This document shows positions 32,890-45,334 of a stretch of DNA of 64,000 nt, in pieces (position 1 is the stretch's first letter; each line of letters opens with the position of its first letter). This DNA comes from Rattus norvegicus (Eukaryota > Chordata > Mammalia > Rodentia > Muridae). The DNA lies in the NCBI RefSeq assembly GCF_036323735.1, contig NC_086023.1:14410001-14474000 (forward strand), read 5' to 3'. Below the pieces are notes generated by a model. It searched no databases. It was not told the DNA's origin and was given only the letters and a program-made list of their open reading frames with translations. The translations under genes were made by a program, and so were the position numbers.

Positions 32890-33070
32890 ATGGAAGTTGG
32901 ACACCTAGAGTGTGGTGACTTCAATCTAATCACTTAATCTTTTTGAATTAGTATCAACATATACAGTGGGCAAATTCACCTAAGTTAGCTGTTAGAAAGT
33001 AGCTTAATTCATGCGAGGTGTTCAACATTGTGCCTGGCATAGGGCAGGTAGGCATTTAACAAAGAATAGT
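32890..33070 (+). mobile_element. MIR-like fragment
   Basis: GAAGTTGGACACCTAGAGTG and the tail AACATTGTGCCTGGCATAGG with GTAGGCATTTAACAAA resemble MIR. The middle is strongly diverged. Confidence 0.55.
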
Positions 33071-33198
33071 TTCAATTACCGTTATTCCTTACGTGATCAT
33101 TTTTAAATGATAGTAAACGTCATTGGTTTGAGCCATAGGGAATTGATTTTTCAGCTGTTTCAACCTACAAAAATGGCGGTTTCTTCTGGTTTCATTTA

Positions 33199-33229
33199 AT
33201 CTCTCTGTCTCTCTGTCTCTCTGTCTCTG

Positions 33230-33262
<33 letters not shown>
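33199..33262. repeat. (TCTCTG)n/(TC)n tract
   Basis: TCTCTG and TCTG hexamers change into pure TC. Confidence 0.9.
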
Positions 33263-33290
33263 GTGCATTTGCACGTGCATGTGTACTTCG

Positions 33291-33394
33291 TTTTGTTTTT
33301 TAGTCAGGGTCCTGCTAGGCTGCTCAGGCATGTCTCAAACATGCGATTCTCTTGAGACACAGGGATCCCTGTTCTCTGCGACTACACCTGTCTT
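33291..33394 (-). mobile_element. B1 SINE, antisense, old
   Basis: TTTTGTTTTTTAGTCAGGGTCC, GGCTGCTCAGGCATGTCTCA and CGACTACACCTGTCTT follow a reversed B1. Confidence 0.6.
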
Positions 33395-34310
33395 AATTAT
33401 CAAATGCACAATGATGAATTTCATTCAAATCACTTCTTTGTTCCAACATCATCAGATTCTCTCCATTTAAAAACTTTCTTAAATTAGTTATTTTAGTGAA
33501 GCTCAGATCTGGTGACAGTCCCACAACCTGCTGTCACATACTGCCATCCAGATGCTCCAGAGTCCTCATCTGTAAGCTGGGGACCACAGTGCTTTCTTAG
33601 CAGAGGTTTTGTAGTGGTGAGAAGAGACAACAATGGGAGAAAGCTCTCTGGGTTAAAGTCGTTATACAAAGCTGGTCAACTGTACCACGTCACAAAGTAT
33701 TGAACATTAAAGTTAACATTGACATTTTAGGTGCTTTTCTATAAAAAAGAACACACCTAAAAGAAGAGAGCTCATGCAGTCGTGCCCACGGTTAGCTAAG
33801 CAGAGCGACGATGGCTGCCATTAAGTAGATATTAGAACAAAGTAGAGATGAAGCGTTTCATTTTTCACCAAGGCAAAACAGACATGAAATGGGCAAAGTA
33901 AGAACCACTGTGTTCCAAGTACCTCAGAGTCAAACTTTTACATTTATACCAGGAACCATACGTCTTGTAGAAACTCACAAAGAAGACAGCTCAACTGCCT
34001 TCTGTTTTCCTTGGAGGGCTTTCAGAAAGCCCAGGAAGCTTTGCTTTTGGTACGGTTTTGCCTAAAGATAGGGTTATAACATTTGTATCAACCAATTTGA
34101 CTTTAAGACCAACGGCTTTAGTAGTTCTGAGGAATGGCTTTCCTACTAGCTACTGAGGATGTTAACTTTCCATGCCCCATGCCAGAGTAAGGAATGATGA
34201 TGTGTTTGGACCAGCAACCAGCAGAGGGGAGGGTGGCTCAGTCCCAGTCCTCAACTCTAGTATCTTCCTGTGAACCTGGGCCAAAGCAAGGCGCCCACGA
34301 AAGGTCGCAT

Positions 34311-34494
34311 TTAGTCGGCTTCAAAGGCGCTGTTGGTGGCTCCCACATATTCAGACTTCTTCTTGTGCCTGGTCCACATTTTTCGCAGGATGCCGGGGAC
34401 GCCACAGGAAGCACTGCCTGTTAATGGCAGCGAGGCTTCCGCTCCCTGGGGAAGGGCTGGGTACTCTTCTGTTATCTTCTTGAGGTGTCTGGAT
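34311..34494 (-). CDS. Terminal coding exon of the model (residues 161-220 and stop)
   Basis: The acceptor TTTTCATTTAG precedes 34494. The frame gives SRHLKKITEEYPALPQ at its start and the basic segment RKMWTRHKKK near the end. It finishes GATNSAFEAD with TAA at 34313-34311. The 3'UTR should continue toward lower coordinates. Confidence 0.83.
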
Positions 34495-37400
34495 CTAAAT
34501 GAAAACCAAAGAGTGGGGTGGGGATCGAACAGGGAAGGCAATTACTGCACTGAGTCAGACTCAAGTTGTAATTTTGAGGAGAGTGTCCAGCCAGAGCTCT
34601 CCTCTCCTCCTCCATGCTATGACCATGTCCTGCATAGCTGGAGGGTCACTATACAACACCCACAGAAATGGCTCTGGGTGTGCATCTAAGATAGGGTGAG
34701 AAGAGAAGACCATGGGCTCCTGTCCTTCTGCGTTGAGTCTTGCTTGCTTAACCAGTAGGAATAACTGAGGAGTGGGGTGGTAGAGTGCTTACCAATCTCT
34801 AGCATAGATGGGCAGGTAAGGTAGGGGAGGGGTGGCTGGGTTTGGAGAAGTGGTACAGCACAGTGGCCTAGAAAGCTTGACTTTTACAAGGTATGTTGTA
34901 CTGTCTTTCTGGTCTACCTGAGCAGTCTACAACAGTCACTGCCCCCAGGCAAAAACATGCTAACAAATCCAAGCCAAATGAGTTAAAACAAACAAACAAG
35001 CAAACAAGCAGACAACTTCCCCCTGTTAAATCCTAATACATCAAATGGCATACAACTTGGTTTTTACAATCTTTCTAGGGGAACTCCATCCTTAAGGTTC
35101 CTACTTTAACTCCCAGGGCTTTACTTCCTTTGGTCAATATTTGCTTTTCAACAACTAGTCTTGACATCTAATCTCCATTTGAGATATTAAGAGAGCAGGG
35201 ACCACATTGTATTTTCAGCCCTTGGGAGGCAAAAGCAGCTATTCTCAAGTTCCAAGCTAGCTTATATGCTTTATGTGCTGGTGAGTTTTATGACAGCTTG
35301 AAATAAGCTACAGTCATCAGAAAAGAGGGAACCTTAGTTGAGAATAAGCTTCCATAAGATCTGGCCATAGGGCATTTTCTTAGTGATTGATGGGGATGGC
35401 CCAGCCTATAGGGGTGGTGCCCTCACTGGGCTAAAGGTCCTGGGTGCTATAAGAACGCAAGCTGAGCAAGCCATGATTGGTAAACTAGTAAGCAGCACCC
35501 CTCTGTGTTCTCTGCATCAGCTCCTGCCTCCGCTTCCTGCCCTGATTGAGTTCCGTTCCTACAGTGGGGACGTTGCTTCTGGAGGAGTTGCTCATATTAT
35601 TTCATTACAGCAATAGAAACCCTAAGACAAGCTCCACACTTGATCTATACGTGCCTTCCTCCGTTTCTTTTCAGACAAGGTGTCAGGAACTCTAGGATAG
35701 CATTAAACTCACCATGGTAGCCATGATGACCTTGAAATTCTGGTTCTCTTGCTTCGGAATCATGGGTGTAGGCTCGCTCTCTCTCTCCTCCCTCCTTCCC
35801 TCCCTCTCCCTCCTTTCCTCTTTCCTCCCTCCCTCTTTCCTCCCTCCTTCCTTTCTTCCCTCCCTATCTTCCTTTCCTTTCTTTCCTTCTTCCCTTCTTT
35901 CCTTCCTTCCTTCATTCCTTCCTTCCTTCTTTCCTCTCCTTCTTTCTTTCTTTGGTGTGTATTTTGAAACATGACCTTGGTGTGTAGCCCGGGCACGGCT
36001 TTGGACTCTTGTCACTGCTTCCTGAGTGCTGGAATTATAGGCACAGACTCTCACATCTGTCTCTACATATGACTTCACCTAATTTCCATTACGGCCATTC
36101 AAGAAGCTTATTTTGGGAGGGGGGGAATTTAAAGCAAGCATTTATTCAATATTAAATACTGACATAGAGATGGACTTAGGTCAGGACCATTCCTGGAATT
36201 TCCTGCTTGAGAATGGCCAAGAAAGCTTCTTTTATCTTGCTTGTATATATGCATTTTTCTGGGACAAGGTTTTGATGAGTAGCTCAGTTCATCTTGAACT
36301 CTTGGTCCTTTGTCTCTACCTGTCAAGTACAGGCTTACTAGCATGCAGCACCATGTACAACTATGGGTTTCTTTTTCTTTTTTTTAAGATTGACTTTATT
36401 ATTTTACTTTTAATGTGCCTGTTTGTATACATGAGTGGAGATGTCTTTGGAGACCAGAGGCATCGGATTCTTTGGAGCTGAAGTTTCAGGTAGTTATGAG
36501 AGGCCTGGCCTGGGTGCTGCCAATCAAGCTTGGGTCCTCTGTAGGAGCAGTACCTGTTCTTAACCCCTGAGCCCTCCCCCAGCCTCTCTGTTTTTAAATA
36601 GATGAGGATGGTTTTCTCAAAGCCAGAGCCAGTGGAAGTGCCAGGCTAGAAAGCAGATTTGAGTCCAAAGCCTTCATTTTGCACCATCACCTTAACTCCC
36701 TGTCACAACCTGTAGTGTGGAAAGTGAGTATCGAGACACAACAGTCCATGTTGAATTGCAGGCTCTGGCTGTCCTCCTGCACTGAAGGCCTGTGGGTACT
36801 TTCTTGCTATCTTAGGGTGGAATAACCTTCTTGTTATCTTAGGGTGGCCATTTATTGGATGGAGTTAACAGGGGCCCACGTTACATATTTAAAAACCTGT
36901 ACTTTATTGTTTGTTTCAAAGCATCGGGGGTGAAAGCCAGGACCTCACGCAAGCTAGCCAGGTGCTGGACCATTCTAAGAGAGTTCATGAGGCATTCCTG
37001 ACGTCATCCACAGAGGTTCTGGATACGGCTCCTGATTACATTCATCTAATTAAACAAAGCCCCAAGAGCAGTGTTAATGAGGTGGAAACCATGACAAGTA
37101 CTTCAGCTTAATCCCAGGCAAGCAGGTGATGTGTAGATAGCTGGACATGGGATTGCAGGCCTCATTACAAGATAATATGCGGCTGCCATGGGTTTTGTTG
37201 TGCATAATAAGTGTGTGAAGAGTTGACCACCTGTTCCTCTCCTGCTCCTGATGGATGGATGGGTGGAGAACCCTGCAGGCAGCACAGCTGGAAAGCAGTG
37301 TACTTACCCCCTTCCCAGAGCAGCTCCATTTTCTGAGCCCTTGGCCGTCACCTCCACCACAGCTGGAGTTTTCACTGAGATCCTGGCCACTGGAGGAATC

Positions 37401-40400
37401 TGAGGAAGTGGGAAAAGAATTGAGGATGGCACCATGTTCCCACTCTGGCATTTATTGGAGCCATTTATAAGAGGGCTGCCTAAAGGTACCAACCCCCAAC
37501 CTGGGCAAAGTCCTCCCCTAGTCAGCATCAGACATGCTGGAGGACTTCGGTGGTGCCAACCCCACACAGCGTCTGATTTACCAGGCCGGACATTGCCTGG
37601 AGTTGCTGGATTGAACAAGGTCTATGAGACAGTTGACCCTGGGACTGTACTTTAAGAACCACTAGCCTACAGACACATGAGAGAGAGCCATTTATCTTCC
37701 AAGAGAGCTGTCACCCTTTCCCTTCTACTGCTGGTGTCTCATTGTTAATCTTGTAGAGTCTGTCTTCAACCATGCTGCCCACACCAGCATGAGCGTTTCC
37801 TTTTGCTCTCTTGCACCTTTCAAATAATGGTCCACTCAGACTTTGTTTAGGCCCAGGCCTGCTACACTCTCCATGTCCTTCGTGGACTCTGGAACCACCC
37901 CTAACCCAACCTGTCAGCATGGAAGACTCAGGCCAACTCTGCCTCTTTCTCCTTGAGGCATTGCAATACTGACTTGCAGCTTCCTTTATGACTGACTGCG
38001 CAAGTCAGCCGATCCAGGGCCACTTCCGAGAAGCTCCATGCCTTTTCTACGGCTGACCTCCACGTCTTAGGACTTCTCTGGATCATTTCTAGCAGCCTTT
38101 CAAGGCCACTTTTACCAGATCTGCCCTGAGGCTGTGTGCCACGTTCATCTTTGTCTGTCCCGCTGTCCCCAGGTCACTGTGTAGACTACATGATAAATTG
38201 TGCCTTCTCACTTTTTATTTTTCTTTCTCTAGTTCTCTAGTTGCTATCTTGGTCCCTAGACAAATTGCATGACAAAGAGTCTGGGACTTGGCCACGGGTT
38301 GAACTGAAACTTAACTGATGGCCTAATCAGGGCTAAGTCCAGCAGTTGCTTCATCAATGGGCATACACTGTGCTTTGTTCTTCTGTTCCAAACCTCATCA
38401 AAGCGTTAAGTCAGCACATTTCCGGAAGTCTCTGGAAAAATTCCAGGTCAAGGACACCATTACTTACCCCTGTCCTGGGGTGGGGAAGGTTGAGGGCAGA
38501 GTTACTGTGCCACCTTGTGGCCTCTCCTTAGCTATTCCTTCCCAGCATGCCAATGGCTGGGTTAACATAGTCCATAGCTCCTTAGCTCTCGAAGGGAAAG
38601 TCTGGTTCCTGCCCCTTCCTTAGTCATACCTCATCTATGTCAGCACTGAATCAGATTTAGATGGGCGGGCCCTGGGTCTCTCTGGATCTCTCTCCTGTCT
38701 CTGCACAACGAGCATCGGATGAGGGATGGGGCATAGCTCCATTCTTTCCAGACCCATGGAAATGCTGCTCGTGCCTCTTCACCCCTGCCCCACACAACCC
38801 CAGCTTTCTTTGGTTCCGTGGTACGGCTGCTTATCTGCCAAGGGCACAGTCTAAACCTCCCCTGAGGCCTGGGAGCAGGAATCCCAGGCTACTAGATTCC
38901 CTTTGCATACTTTTCCCAGTACTATTACCTTGCTAAAATCCTTGGATTAGCTTTCCTGTCCAGAGCATGAATACCCGTATCTGTCTAATTTGTTCCACAA
39001 GGATGAAGGGCTGGCCCAGAATGCTTCTGACATCTCTTCTAGTTTTTATGTTGAACAGCAGTTGCTGCAAGAGCCTGGTATGTCTGAGGTAATCTCCACT
39101 CCTTCCTCCTTAACCTTGACCTCCCCGCCCCCATCTCAGAACTCTCAAGACAGTCTTCCTCCCGCTGCCAGCTGCCTAGTCATCCTAGTTTCTGCATGTG
39201 GGGTTGGAGAGGAGACTTCCTTGACAACAGTTTCTCCCATCCCCACCCTTCTTGTGCTTTTTCCAACACAATGACCTTATTAAAATCCTTGGATTAGATC
39301 TCCTGCCCAGAGTGTGAATACCCATATCTATCTAATTTGTTCCACAAGGATGAGGGGCTGGCCCGGAATTTCTTCTAGTTTTCCTGCTGAACAGCAGCGG
39401 CTGCAAGAGCCTGGTATGTCTGAGGTAATCTCCACTCACCGCTCTCAGGCGAGAGGGAGCCTCATGCTCATCTCTAGAAGAGAACAAAGGAGAAGTGGAG
39501 ATAAATCTGGGGACATGTCCCCAATCCCTCTCTAAGATGGCACGAGCTGTTCAACTTCAGGATGGGTAGAGGGTAGTGAAGTGTCTCTCTGCTGCAGGCC
39601 ACCTTGCCCAGAGTTATATGCTTGCTGGGATAGCCCACACACCCTAATGGAGTGAGGAGGGAAGACAAAAGGTGAGCCATTTGCACCCAGTTGAAACTCA
39701 TCTGTGTGGGCAACTTGAGCCCTAGAGCCCACACATGGGCCATACAAGTGCTAAGCCTGGGTCTTGGTTCAGTTGCTCCCTCCACCTAAGCTACCTCTCT
39801 TCTCTCAAGACTGGTATCGATGGCTAAGACGCGTCTTACTCTTCAGTCTTCAAATCTCAGTGAACCTGACCTCTAAAGGGGTGCTCCCAGAAGCACCGTG
39901 TCCTGAAATGACTGGTCGTTATGAACCGAATGTTTGTGACTGACTTAAACTCATCTGTTAAGGCCCTACCCATCCCGTAGTGGGGTGGTGTTTAGAAGTG
40001 GAGCCTCTGGGCAGTAACTAGGTGTAGATGGAGATAGCGAGCGTGGAACATCTATGATGCTATAAGAAGATAAGAGATTCCTGCAGTGCTTCTATTTGTA
40101 TGAACAGATTGCAGTAAGCAAGAAGAAATCCAAATGCAGTGCAAGAGGAGAGCCCTCTCCAGACACCAAGTCTGCTCTAAGCAAATATTACAGTGCCATA
40201 GTCTATGGTATGTGTAGCAGCCGAGCTAAGACACTAGGGTTTGGGGCTTGTAATACAGCCCCTCTTAGTGCTGGAGAACTTTACATCACTTTACCCAGAG
40301 CTGCACTTGGAAATTAATCAGGTATTGCTGTTTGGTCAGACCCTTTGGGTCTTCCCCCATGCATGAGATGATAACGAGTCCCTGCTTCTGTTTGCGTATG

Positions 40401-43400
40401 TGCTGAATTCCTGTTGAAAAAGAGGAGCAGCCATAACTATCCTAAGTACACAGAGTGGCATCAATGGCTAGTTCCGAGAGCAAAGAACCACAGCGCTGTT
40501 CTCCTAAAAATCCTCAGCCCAGGGCAAAGAACATGCTCTCTTTCTGGCACCAGAAAGACATATTGAGAAGTTTCAAGCACAACGGAAACAATAAATCTGG
40601 CTTATTTTACTTACCAATGACTTTCCATATGCGCGATTCCCACACAGATTCGATGCTTTGGGTTCAGAAATTCCCACTGTGGGATTGAACAGACGAGACA
40701 TTACTCAGTTGTACTCTGCGTTCTGTCTCCCTCTGCTTCTGAATCAATTATCCTGCTAGCCACCCGGTTGAAGAGTGAATTTTTCTGGGCTGTTGTACCA
40801 AGCACTGAAGGACTATGATGCTGGGTAGGCAATGCTAACTGCCAAGTGGGGTGACCTCTATCCCTGACACTCTTCCAGGAAGTTGGAACTAAGTTCAGTG
40901 CAGTTCAACAGCTATGACAAGCAAGCCATTGAGGTAGGGATGTTCAGAGTGGAGGAGGCCATGTATGTGCAAGCAGGAGGCAGATACAGGAAGTATTCGT
41001 GCTTTCAGGTCAGTTTTGCTGGGAGCCTCAAACTGCTGGAAAAAACTAAGTCAATTAAAACAGAGCATTTAGCACTGTGTCTGCCTGTAGTCGGTGCTCA
41101 CAGAATGTGGCCTCAGCACTTCCTCCTTTCCTAAGACCTCAGCTCTCAAGAAATTAGTTAAAAGGTAGAGTCTCATTATTACAGTATTTTCAAGTGTACT
41201 ATGTTCAAACCCATCCTCCTCCTCCTGCTGGTCCCCCTCTCCTCCATCCTGGGCCTGTTTGCTTCTGTTTCACAGTATTTGCCTGCCCTTTTTTCCTGTT
41301 CCCTCCCTCACTGTCTCATATTCTCTTTTCTAATTTCATCACGTACATGCCTACATAGGAACTCATAGGAGCTGGGAGATGGCTTGGTTGGTAAAGGCGC
41401 CTGCAGTGCAAACCTGATGACTGAGATTAGATGATTGACATGGGGTATGGCAGATCTGTCAATTTGTAGGTGGCCTTAGAGTGGATTGGGTTTGCCTAAA
41501 CCCAACCCAACAGCATTTCATCACAGTGGCTGAGCTTAAAGGATTCCACATGCCCAATGGCTTGCTGGTGAGCTGGGCTGGGAAACAACTTACTAGTTAA
41601 CTGAGAACCAAGTGACTGGTTGGTTGACTGGGTTGTTTTCTGGGCTTTTTTGTGGATGCTGCCTACCAGTGGTGTTGGTTAGAATGGAAAACCTACTCTG
41701 GGCATCGTCTAATTCATGAATCATTTCTTTTTCTATGGTTTTACCCAAAGACAGATGCTACTAAATTCAATTGGTCTAGGAAAATTCCCCCTTAACCCTG
41801 CCAAGAGCAAACCACAGTAAGTGTATCCTTGAGTAGTTAGTATCAGTAGCTTATCTTCAAAGCGTGCCATGCCTTGAGCTGGGCATAACTGCACAATAAT
41901 GGTTGACCTCACATTCATAGCTAAAGAGTATTTCAAAATACTGCATTTGTGGGGCTGGGAGTATAGTCCAGTGGTAGGTGACTTGCTCGGGACAGGAAAG
42001 ACCCTGATTCAACACATAGCACCACAACAATAACAATAATAATGATGAAATTGCATTTATATAGGAGGGCATGGTAATACATGCATATAGCATGCTAGCA
42101 CATGTAATCCCAACATTGGTAAGTGAAGGTGGGAGGAGGAAGAGTTCAAAGCAAGTTAGTCCAAGGCATACCACAGATCATGAAACTCTGTTTCAAAAAC
42201 AGGAGACTGTACTGAACAAATACATACTATTTTCCTTGTTGCCCTAGCCTGAACAATACGGTATAACTATAACGTTCATAATGTTTGTATCACATGAGGT
42301 ACTTAATCATCTATAGAAGGTTTAAAGAAGACAGAAAGACAAATGTGTATATGTTACATGCAATTTCTATGCTATTTTACATAAAGGGGTTGAGCATTGT
42401 AGAGTCTGACATCTTAAATGGGTCTTGAAGTCAACCATGCCTGATCTGGAGACAGTTACACCTCATTTACGCTACTGTCACCATAAAAGGGGAGAAGGTG
42501 CCATGATATTTTACATGTTCTAGTTGGGGAAATCAAGGCATTGGTGATACATGACCATTAACCTGAAAACAGATGTGTTTGGATATCTCCTGTATCTGCA
42601 GGCATTTGACTATTTGGTCCCTAGCTGGTCCCCCTGTTTGGGTAGACTTAGGAGGTGTGGCCTTGATGGAAGAAGTGTATCACTGAGGATGGCCTTTGGG
42701 AGTTTCTCTCTGTTTTCTGTTTAAGATGTGAGTTCTTCTCAGCCACATCTGACGTTCTAGCCACCATGTTTGCTGTCTGCTATGCTATCCTTGTTTATGG
42801 TTACTAGCCCTAGTAACCCTGACTAGCTAGTAAGCTTTATGGTTACTAGTCCACTGGAACTGTAAACCCAGAATAAACCCTTCCTTCTGTAAGTTGCTTT
42901 GATCATGGTGTTTTATAACAGCAACAGACAAGCATCTAAAGTGCCAGATAAGGATGATTTCAGGGAGTATTAGACCTCTCAAAGGACGCTTGATTAAGGG
43001 ACAGCATATCCCAATTAAGGAGGAGATGGAGCTTTGTACACAGAGGAGATCTGCAGAAAGAACATTAACAAAGGCTCAGGGCAACATAATGGTCTGGGCC
43101 ATCAGGGTTATGTAAGGTAGAATAACCCTGGGCTGCAGGATTAGGACGGGAAGGACAGAATGGTAAGGACAGGGTAGCCCAGGAGGTGGCCATGGTATGC
43201 CATTATGGCTTGGAGGACAGGTGGGCAAGAAGAGACAACAGTGTGAAAAACAAAAGATGACAGAGGAAGCTCCCTGTTTTAGGAAGGACAGTCTGGGAGC
43301 TTTGGAGAGGGAGAGGGCCTGGAGGCTGAGACCCCTCACCGTCATCGTCCACATATGTGAGACATGGTGGGTCTGTGGCTGGAAAGCTTGAGGCAGGTTG

Positions 43401-44462
43401 CAAAAGTGGTAAGGCAAGAGCTCTCTGGGGGTGACACTGCCAGCTCAGTGTATAAAGTGGGTGGGGAGGATATAGAAGCTGGAGACTTTGTGGAAAGCTG
43501 GACAGTCATGCCTGGTAAGAGGTGACACCTTTTAGCTTGTTTTGATAAGCTGGTTGTGAGGTACCCTAGTTCATCTCTGGGAAAAAGTACTATAAATAGT
43601 CCAGGCCCAGGAGGTGGGCACTGTCCTTTTACTGCATCCGAGACTGTGAGAATGTCTTAATTGATTCTACCTATAGCATCCCTGTGGTCTCCAAGTTTCC
43701 TCACCTCTCTCCTACCTGAGATGTCGGTAGCACCCACGAGCCTTGTCCTGTAGTTGAGAGAAAGAGCAAGCCCCTCGATCTGAGGTCCCTAGAGACACTC
43801 GGCTTACTGATGGGAGGAAGTAAGAATTGATACCCATGGACTGATGCCTAGCCTTTCCTTGGAGAGCATCAAGGTTTGGCTTGGGCTCAGCAACACTCCT
43901 CCTACCCATCCTGGAATCTATCAAGTTGGAAGCACTGAGGGAATTGAATCAATGCCCAGCTGAGTCTATTTTTTCCCCACCCAAACCTGACTAGCACATC
44001 CCTGCGTGAGCTGACTGTCACATGTTGGGCAGACTTCCCATTTCATAACCTATTGCTCTTGTCTTCAGAATAAAAGACTGACTTTGCAGTACAAGAGGAC
44101 ACCAACTACTTGCAAAGTTGGAAAAGCAGCCAAGCATAGTAATCCTAGCTTTTGGGATGTTGAGGCAGGAGGATTATGAGTTTGAGGTCAGCTTGGACTA
44201 CATTATGAGATACTGTCTTTTAAATACTATTAAAGTGTCCCCTAAAACTAGACAGCTGGGGAACATGGCATTGACCATTACACCGGGAGATTGGGTATTG
44301 TACCTTGGCTCTGTGGCTGCCAAGAAATGTCACCTTGTGTCGGTCAATTTCTACAGCATTGGTTTTTCTGTTCTGTAAACTGGGAGGGGGAGACTGCAGT
44401 AGGTCAAATGGAAGATTAGAAAAACCACAGTCTGCCTTGTAGCGTGGTTGAGCATTATTTCA

Positions 44463-44514
<52 letters not shown>

Positions 44515-45288
44515 CACAGATTGATATGCCTTAGCCCTGGAATTCCTAGTCAAGTAAAATGTGTTTTTCCAATGTAGTTCCAGGTGCTGCTACTGGGACC
44601 CCATTTTGAAAATCTCTGCATTAACTTCTCTCTAAACCCCTGCTACTCAGTCTGTTGACCTTGTAGCTGCAAGAGCAGTGCATGCCAGGAATGAAACCCT
44701 GGGATCTGTCAGTGGACCAGGGTCCTTCTGAATTAAAGTCTGCATCAGGGAAAGCCTCCTAACTGATTCTCGTGTCTATGATAAGTGGAGAAGCATGGAT
44801 TCTAAATTCACTTTATGATTTTTGGAGCCAAGAGGAATATTCTGCCTATTTTTCTCCCCCCTCACCACACATCCACCCACTCACCTATATATACATAGAC
44901 GCAGAGAAAAAAAATCTATCTCCTCTTAATTTGCAAGTCAGACTGTGGCTTTTCTAATGCTTCCAGCCTATTTACATGTGTGCAGCCGACATTAGCTGAA
45001 AACGCAGCTTAGTTCTATCTTCCTGTACCTTCGATCCTAAGTGCAGAGTAATACCAAAGGAACCTAGAACATCGACTCGGAAAAGCAGTGATTAGAACAA
45101 CCACAGTGAAACTTGGAACAAAGGAGGATCATGGGATGGGAAAAGCTTGTTAAAGAACAGAGTCAATAGAGAATTATGTCAGTTTCTGTAAAATGCAAAA
45201 CTAATACCTAAAGCTTTAACAACATTCTGGGTTTCCCTCCCCTCCCGTCCCCTCCCCTCTTCTTTCTTTCCTTCTTTCTTTCTTTCCT

Positions 45289-45334
<46 letters not shown>

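Noticed and set aside
35692..36078. Lys/Glu/Arg-rich 128-codon ORF
   Set aside because: A reading of the (CCTT)n tract and a B1.
43710..43739. Exon-like 32-nt segment on the minus strand (CAACTACAG ... GTAGGAG)
   Set aside because: It can be read open, but using it shifts exon 4 into a frame that does not join exon 5. The model without it is fully consistent.
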